NCBI GenBank assembly: GCA_002453275.1 | Contig: DKGN01000156.1 | Location: 1-9,798, forward strand | Direction of reading: 5' to 3' | Origin: Caryophanales bacterium UBA6769 | Lineage (GTDB): Bacteria; Bacillota; Bacilli; Bacillales; UBA6769 | Length of the DNA: 9,798 nucleotides | In this document: positions 7,162 to 9,798 of the stretch, one piece after another | How positions within the stretch are numbered: position 1 is the first letter of the stretch | How the letters are laid out: every line of letters begins with the position of its first letter | Position numbers and translations under genes: made by a program | The notes under the pieces: generated by a model | What the model saw: the letters and a program-made list of their open reading frames with translations, nothing else | What the model was told of the DNA's origin: nothing | Databases searched by the model: none

Positions 7162-7193
7162 CCTGTTTGGAATAGAGTGAGCTTCCAAACAGG
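7162..7193 (+). terminator. Terminator after the catalase gene
   Basis: CCTGTTTGGAA (7162-7172) and TTCCAAACAGG (7183-7193) form a perfect 11-bp stem with a 10-base loop, followed by TTTAATCTTTTG. The minus-strand side has no T tract, so it serves the catalase gene rather than the convergent transporter gene. Confidence 0.9.
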
Positions 7194-7227
7194 TTTAATC
7201 TTTTGTTGTGCTTAAAACAATAACACG

Positions 7228-8397
7228 CTAAAGCTCCATTTCATTCGTAGCCATTCTATTTCTTTTCAATAGCTTAACAAGTAACATAACTCCGACCGAA
7301 AGGATAAGGGAAACAGCAAGTACACTGTATTGAAATCGGATCGTCGGTATCCCGGCAAGGCTGCTAATGGAATCGAGAACAACAGGCGATAAAAATTGAC
7401 CAACATAGATCATGCTTGATACGACAGAAATAACGCGGTCGCTTAGCGCTGGATCAATGGTTCCTAATACTTTTACGTTTATTAATGGAAACGTAATGCC
7501 TTGGCCGAATCCAATGACACAAACACTTATTAAAATGATAGGAACTGAATAGCTAAATGTTAGAACCCCAAAAGCTATCGCCATGGCTAGTAACGCAACC
7601 GCCATTAAGTAATCTTTAAAGAGCGTTTGCAAGCGGACGAGAATTAAGCTCGTAATCATGCCACCGACTGTTGTAAAAGACATGACAAGTCCTGCAGTTT
7701 GTGAGCTACCTAATTTACTCTGTTCTAAGTACAAAGCCATATTTGTAGCTACTGCATAATAAGCTAACATAATAAAACACGCGGCTAATGCATACCCAAA
7801 AACGGATAACGGCATTTTTGCTTTCGCTTTCCCACTCTGAGGCTTGATTGGTTCATTTTTCGGAAGATAAAAGAGGACTAAAAGAAAAATCCCAAGACCC
7901 ATCCAATAGACGTTAAATGGTATCCTCCAGCCGAATGATGCCAAATAACCAGCTAATAACATCGTAATAATTCCACCAATATTACTAAAGGCTGTGTTAT
8001 AGCCCATCATCTTCGTACGTTCTTTCCCATGAAAGTGATCGCTTATTAATGTAAAGGACAATGGCATAACAAGCCCGACGCCAGCTCCCAATAATAAGCG
8101 AAAAGCCAACAACATTTCAATCGTATTCGTAAATTGTGCACCAACACCTCCAATGACATAAATGGATAACCCTAGTAAAACGATCGCTCGTTTTGATATT
8201 TTACGTGTTAAATAACTTGAAAAAAAAGAGAAAGGAATAATCATTAATGATGGTACCGTTAAGACAAGCTTAATCAACACAGGATCAGCTTCATGAAAAT
8301 GGGCAGCAATCGATCCAAGTGCTGGTGAAATTGCTGCTCCCGCCATTACAGTTGCCATCGCAATTGATATAATTGTTGGTTTCAACATCCGATTCAT
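7228..8397 (-). CDS. MFS-family transporter, probable drug or toxicant efflux
   Basis: A 389-residue major facilitator protein with about twelve hydrophobic segments split by a hydrophilic, basic central loop (about 180-195, rich in Lys and Pro). Between segments 2 and 3 lies SSYLTRKISKR (60-70), a loose form of MFS motif A. The stretch FRLLLGAGVGLVMPLSF (99-115), then SDHFHGKERTKMMGY (119-133), matches the segment 4-5 region of drug/H+ antiporters. The fold and the divergent MarR gene suggest proton-driven efflux of a small hydrophobic or aromatic compound; the substrate is inferred only as a class. The ATG at 8397 has a strong SD, GGAGGT (minus strand 8409-8404), six bases away. Expression is probably controlled by MarR at the operator 8438-8449. 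Confidence 0.88.
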   Translation of the reverse strand: MNRMLKPTIISIAMATVMAGAAISPALGSIAAHFHEADPVLIKLVLTVPSLMIIPFSFFSSYLTRKISKRAIVLLGLSIYVIGGVGAQFTNTIEMLLAFRLLLGAGVGLVMPLSFTLISDHFHGKERTKMMGYNTAFSNIGGIITMLLAGYLASFGWRIPFNVYWMGLGIFLLVLFYLPKNEPIKPQSGKAKAKMPLSVFGYALAACFIMLAYYAVATNMALYLEQSKLGSSQTAGLVMSFTTVGGMITSLILVRLQTLFKDYLMAVALLAMAIAFGVLTFSYSVPIILISVCVIGFGQGITFPLINVKVLGTIDPALSDRVISVVSSMIYVGQFLSPVVLDSISSLAGIPTIRFQYSVLAVSLILSVGVMLLVKLLKRNRMATNEMEL

Positions 8398-8437
8398 CCA
8401 TAAACCTCCATCAATCTTATTTCTGTGTGCAAAATAG

Positions 8438-8449
8438 TTAGCATGCTAA
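8438..8449. promoter_or_regulatory. Probable MarR operator at the MFS promoter
   Basis: TTAGCATGCTAA is a perfect 12-base palindrome directly downstream of the MFS -10 element, covering the likely transcription start. It shares the TTAG-N4-CTAA frame with the site at 8525-8536, as expected for a dimeric MarR-type repressor encoded alongside. Confidence 0.65.
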
Positions 8450-8477
8450 GTAAATATCATTTGAGTGTTAAAGTCAA
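8449..8477 (-). promoter_or_regulatory. Candidate promoter of the MFS gene
   Basis: On the minus strand TTGACT (8477-8472) is followed after 17 bases by TTTACT (8454-8449). The -35 is one base and the -10 two bases from the sigma-A consensus. The last base of the -10 is also the first base of the TTAG-N4-CTAA operator, exactly as at the marR promoter, which supports this otherwise weak -10. Confidence 0.55.
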
Positions 8478-8482
8478 ATGAT
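8456..8482. repeat. 9-bp inverted repeat between the divergent promoters
   Basis: ATCATTTGA (8456-8464) and TCAAATGAT (8474-8482) are perfect inverted copies with a 9-base spacer. The right arm overlaps the proposed MFS -35. Its sequence is unrelated to the TTAG-N4-CTAA operators, so it could be the site of a second regulator. Confidence 0.5.
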
Positions 8483-8516
8483 TGATAAGTCATACTCTAT
8501 TTTAAAAATATATTTG

Positions 8517-8525
8517 TGATATAAT
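8517..8525 (+). promoter_or_regulatory. Extended -10 promoter of the marR-type gene
   Basis: TGATATAAT carries a perfect TATAAT (8520-8525) with the TGn extension. No good -35 is present at the usual distance, which extended -10 promoters tolerate. The start would fall near 8531-8532, inside the operator. Confidence 0.65.
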
Positions 8526-8536
8526 TAGTGTACTAA
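8525..8536. promoter_or_regulatory. Probable MarR operator at the marR promoter
   Basis: TTAGTGTACTAA has palindromic half sites TTAGT/ACTAA. It overlaps the last base of the marR -10 and covers the expected transcription start, so binding here should block marR transcription (autorepression). It shares TTAG-N4-CTAA with the site at 8438-8449. Confidence 0.62.
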
Positions 8537-8552
8537 GTGTATCGGAGGAATT

Positions 8553-8981
8553 ATGATGGTTGAAAGTGACATTCGTTTGTTATTACAGACGATTGCGTTG
8601 CAAACTCGAAAAAGTTATTCACGTCAACTTCGAGAGTTAGGGTTACATATTGGTCAAGAACTTGCCTTATCCCATCTGTGGAATAACGACGGCATTACGC
8701 AATCTCAATTAAGAGAGAAAACTGGAACAAAAGCTTCAACAGTCAGCAATATGCTTAAAAAACTTGAACATGATCAGATTATCTATCGTGAACATGATGA
8801 TTCGGACTGCCGAATAAGTAAAGTATATTTAACAAATAAAGGGAAACAATTGAGAGAACCTGTCATGAAAATATGGGAGAATCACGAACAAAAATTACTA
8901 AAGGGAGTTTTACCGGAGGAGCTATTACTTATGCGACGCATATTAAATCAAATGGCAGACAATCTTTCTTCAATAGAATAG
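8553..8981 (+). CDS. MarR-family transcriptional regulator
   Basis: A 142-residue winged helix-turn-helix protein of MarR size. The N-terminal and C-terminal helices form the dimer interface. The DNA-binding part starts at ITQSQLREKTG (48-58); the recognition helix is about 61-73 (ASTVSNMLKKLEH); the wing is RE-HDDSDCRISKVYLT (79-94), ending in the usual NKGKQL. Cys86 in the wing is the only cysteine. Proteins of this family are ligand- or oxidation-responsive repressors that often control a divergent transporter gene, as here. The SD GGAGG (8544-8548) lies 4 bases from the ATG at 8553 and 7 from the in-frame ATG at 8556, so the second ATG (141 residues) may be used. I see no clear terminator immediately after the gene on this strand. 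Confidence 0.92.
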   Translation: MMVESDIRLLLQTIALQTRKSYSRQLRELGLHIGQELALSHLWNNDGITQSQLREKTGTKASTVSNMLKKLEHDQIIYREHDDSDCRISKVYLTNKGKQLREPVMKIWENHEQKLLKGVLPEELLLMRRILNQMADNLSSIE

Positions 8982-9003
8982 TTAACCATGTTAATGATAC
9001 CAA

Positions 9004-9041
9004 AACATAAAAAACCTCTTCACATATGGTAGTGCAAAGAG
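9004..9041 (-). terminator. Terminator after the FAD monooxygenase gene
   Basis: CTCTTCAC (9016-9023) pairs with GTG...AAGAG (9032-9034 and 9037-9041) around a 2-base bulge, with an 8-base loop. On the minus strand the stem is followed by GGTTTTTTATGTTTTGG. It lies 27 bases past the monooxygenase stop codon. Confidence 0.6.
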
Positions 9042-9067
9042 ATTAAATCTAATATATTATTTTAGTA

Positions 9068-9796
9068 TCATTTAGGACCAAAATAACGGCTCATTGATTG
9101 TCCAGATTGCACCATCTGGCGTACTTTATTTAATCGCAAGGATTCATATTTCTTTAAAGCATCCTTAGCCGTATTTCCTTGTATCCCTTTTGACACGCAC
9201 TTGCCTAACGTAACAGCATCTTGTAACGATTCATTAAACCCACTCGCAGTGATTGGCGCGGGTACATGAGCAGCATCTCCAATTAGCGCTATACGTCCTT
9301 TAACAAGATAGTCTGGAACGTATTCTTTTATTGGTATTCCTACAATCGTACCTGTCTCTATGCCATGGAGCGTTGCCGACAGCCACGGTTCATCCCATTT
9401 TATATGAGCTTCATCAGCTAATTCTCGAAGCGCGGCCTGAGGAATCTCTGGGCCTTTAAGTGAGTGGTGAACAACCGTTCCTTTCACACACCCGAGACGA
9501 CGTAACAAATCATTCCGACTATAATCATACCAAGCTGTTCCTACTCGACGTTTTCCAGGTCCAGTGCCATCATCTATATCTGTAATCGAGCCAAACATGA
9601 AGCCATCAATACTATTTTGCATCGTAACCCCTGACGCTCTGTTGTTAGGACGAATTTCTCTAGGCAGATCATCTTCATTTATTGAAGAAAGCCACACAAT
9701 GTAACCGGCAAATGTTGCATCTGGTTTATGTGGTGCAATATGTCTTCGTACCATACTACGATGCCCATCCGCTCCAATCAAAATCTTACCATGAAT
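9068..9796 (-). CDS. FAD-dependent aromatic-ring monooxygenase (PHBH-like), 5'-truncated by the window edge
   Basis: 242 C-terminal residues are visible and the frame stays open to the window edge. A TTG at 9781 falls inside the conserved KILIGADGHRSMVR motif and is not a start. This DG motif binds FAD and NAD(P)H in the p-hydroxybenzoate hydroxylase class. The second FAD motif, GRIALIGDAAHVPAP, lies about 70 residues from the C-terminus. The N-terminal GxGxxG fold is outside the window. The GYIVW and TAWYDY stretches recall the 2,6-dihydroxypyridine hydroxylase branch, but the substrate cannot be fixed. The C-terminus is short, without the thioredoxin-like extension of phenol hydroxylases. 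It converges on the marR-type gene; a role in handling the same aromatic compound is possible but unproven. Confidence 0.88.
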   Translation of the reverse strand: MHGKILIGADGHRSMVRRHIAPHKPDATFAGYIVWLSSINEDDLPREIRPNNRASGVTMQNSIDGFMFGSITDIDDGTGPGKRRVGTAWYDYSRNDLLRRLGCVKGTVVHHSLKGPEIPQAALRELADEAHIKWDEPWLSATLHGIETGTIVGIPIKEYVPDYLVKGRIALIGDAAHVPAPITASGFNESLQDAVTLGKCVSKGIQGNTAKDALKKYESLRLNKVRQMVQSGQSMSRYFGPK

Positions 9797-9798
9797 GA

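Noticed and set aside
8982..8994. Small palindrome TTAACCATGTTAA after the marR-type stop codon
   Set aside because: The stem is only 5 bp with a 3-base loop and no T tract follows, so it is not a credible terminator, and it does not match the TTAG-N4-CTAA operator.
8993..9072. AATGATAC and GTATCATT inverted copies flanking the gap between the marR-type and monooxygenase genes
   Set aside because: The 8-bp arms are 64 bases apart, AT-rich, and one arm runs into coding sequence. Chance is likely and the real terminator lies between them.

Overview
The window looks like chromosome from a low-GC Gram-positive bacterium of the Bacillaceae. The DNA is AT-rich, several genes have strong GGAGG-type ribosome binding sites, and the YczE-like membrane protein, the TatA/TatC pair and the large-subunit catalase all resemble Bacillus families. 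I could run no database search, so the genus is not assigned. I see no rRNA, tRNA, insertion sequence, phage gene or CRISPR array.

Layout. (1) Positions 2-526 (+) hold the 3' part of a YczE/YitT-like integral membrane protein. (2) Positions 4134 down to 581 (-) hold a tight four-gene operon: a gluconate 2-dehydrogenase subunit 3-like protein with a twin-arginine signal, a GMC-family flavin dehydrogenase with no signal of its own, then tatA and tatC. It ends at a hairpin at 542-574. (3) Positions 4311-4895 (-) encode a GNAT acetyltransferase with its own terminator and a doubtful start codon. (4) Positions 5085-7142 (+) encode a 685-residue clade-2-type catalase whose haem pocket is unusually altered, followed by a clear terminator. 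(5) An MFS transporter (8397-7228, -) and a MarR-family regulator (8553-8981, +) diverge from a 155-bp region. That region holds two matching operators, TTAG-N4-CTAA, each placed in the same register against one of the two -10 elements. (6) Positions 9796-9068 (-) hold the C-terminal part of an FAD-dependent aromatic-ring monooxygenase, cut by the window edge.

How the parts may work together. The operon looks like a self-contained export and oxidation module. The subunit 3-like protein carries the Tat signal, the folded flavoprotein probably crosses the membrane bound to it, and the operon supplies a TatA-TatC pair to do the transport. This resembles the phoD-tatAd-tatCd arrangement of Bacillus subtilis, but with a two-subunit sugar/polyol dehydrogenase-like cargo. 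No cytochrome subunit is encoded beside it, so the electron acceptor is unknown. The flavoprotein has a four-cysteine cluster that could hold an iron-sulfur centre. The MarR/MFS pair looks like an inducible efflux unit in which MarR probably represses both itself and the transporter. The neighbouring monooxygenase has its own terminator and cannot be firmly tied to that unit.
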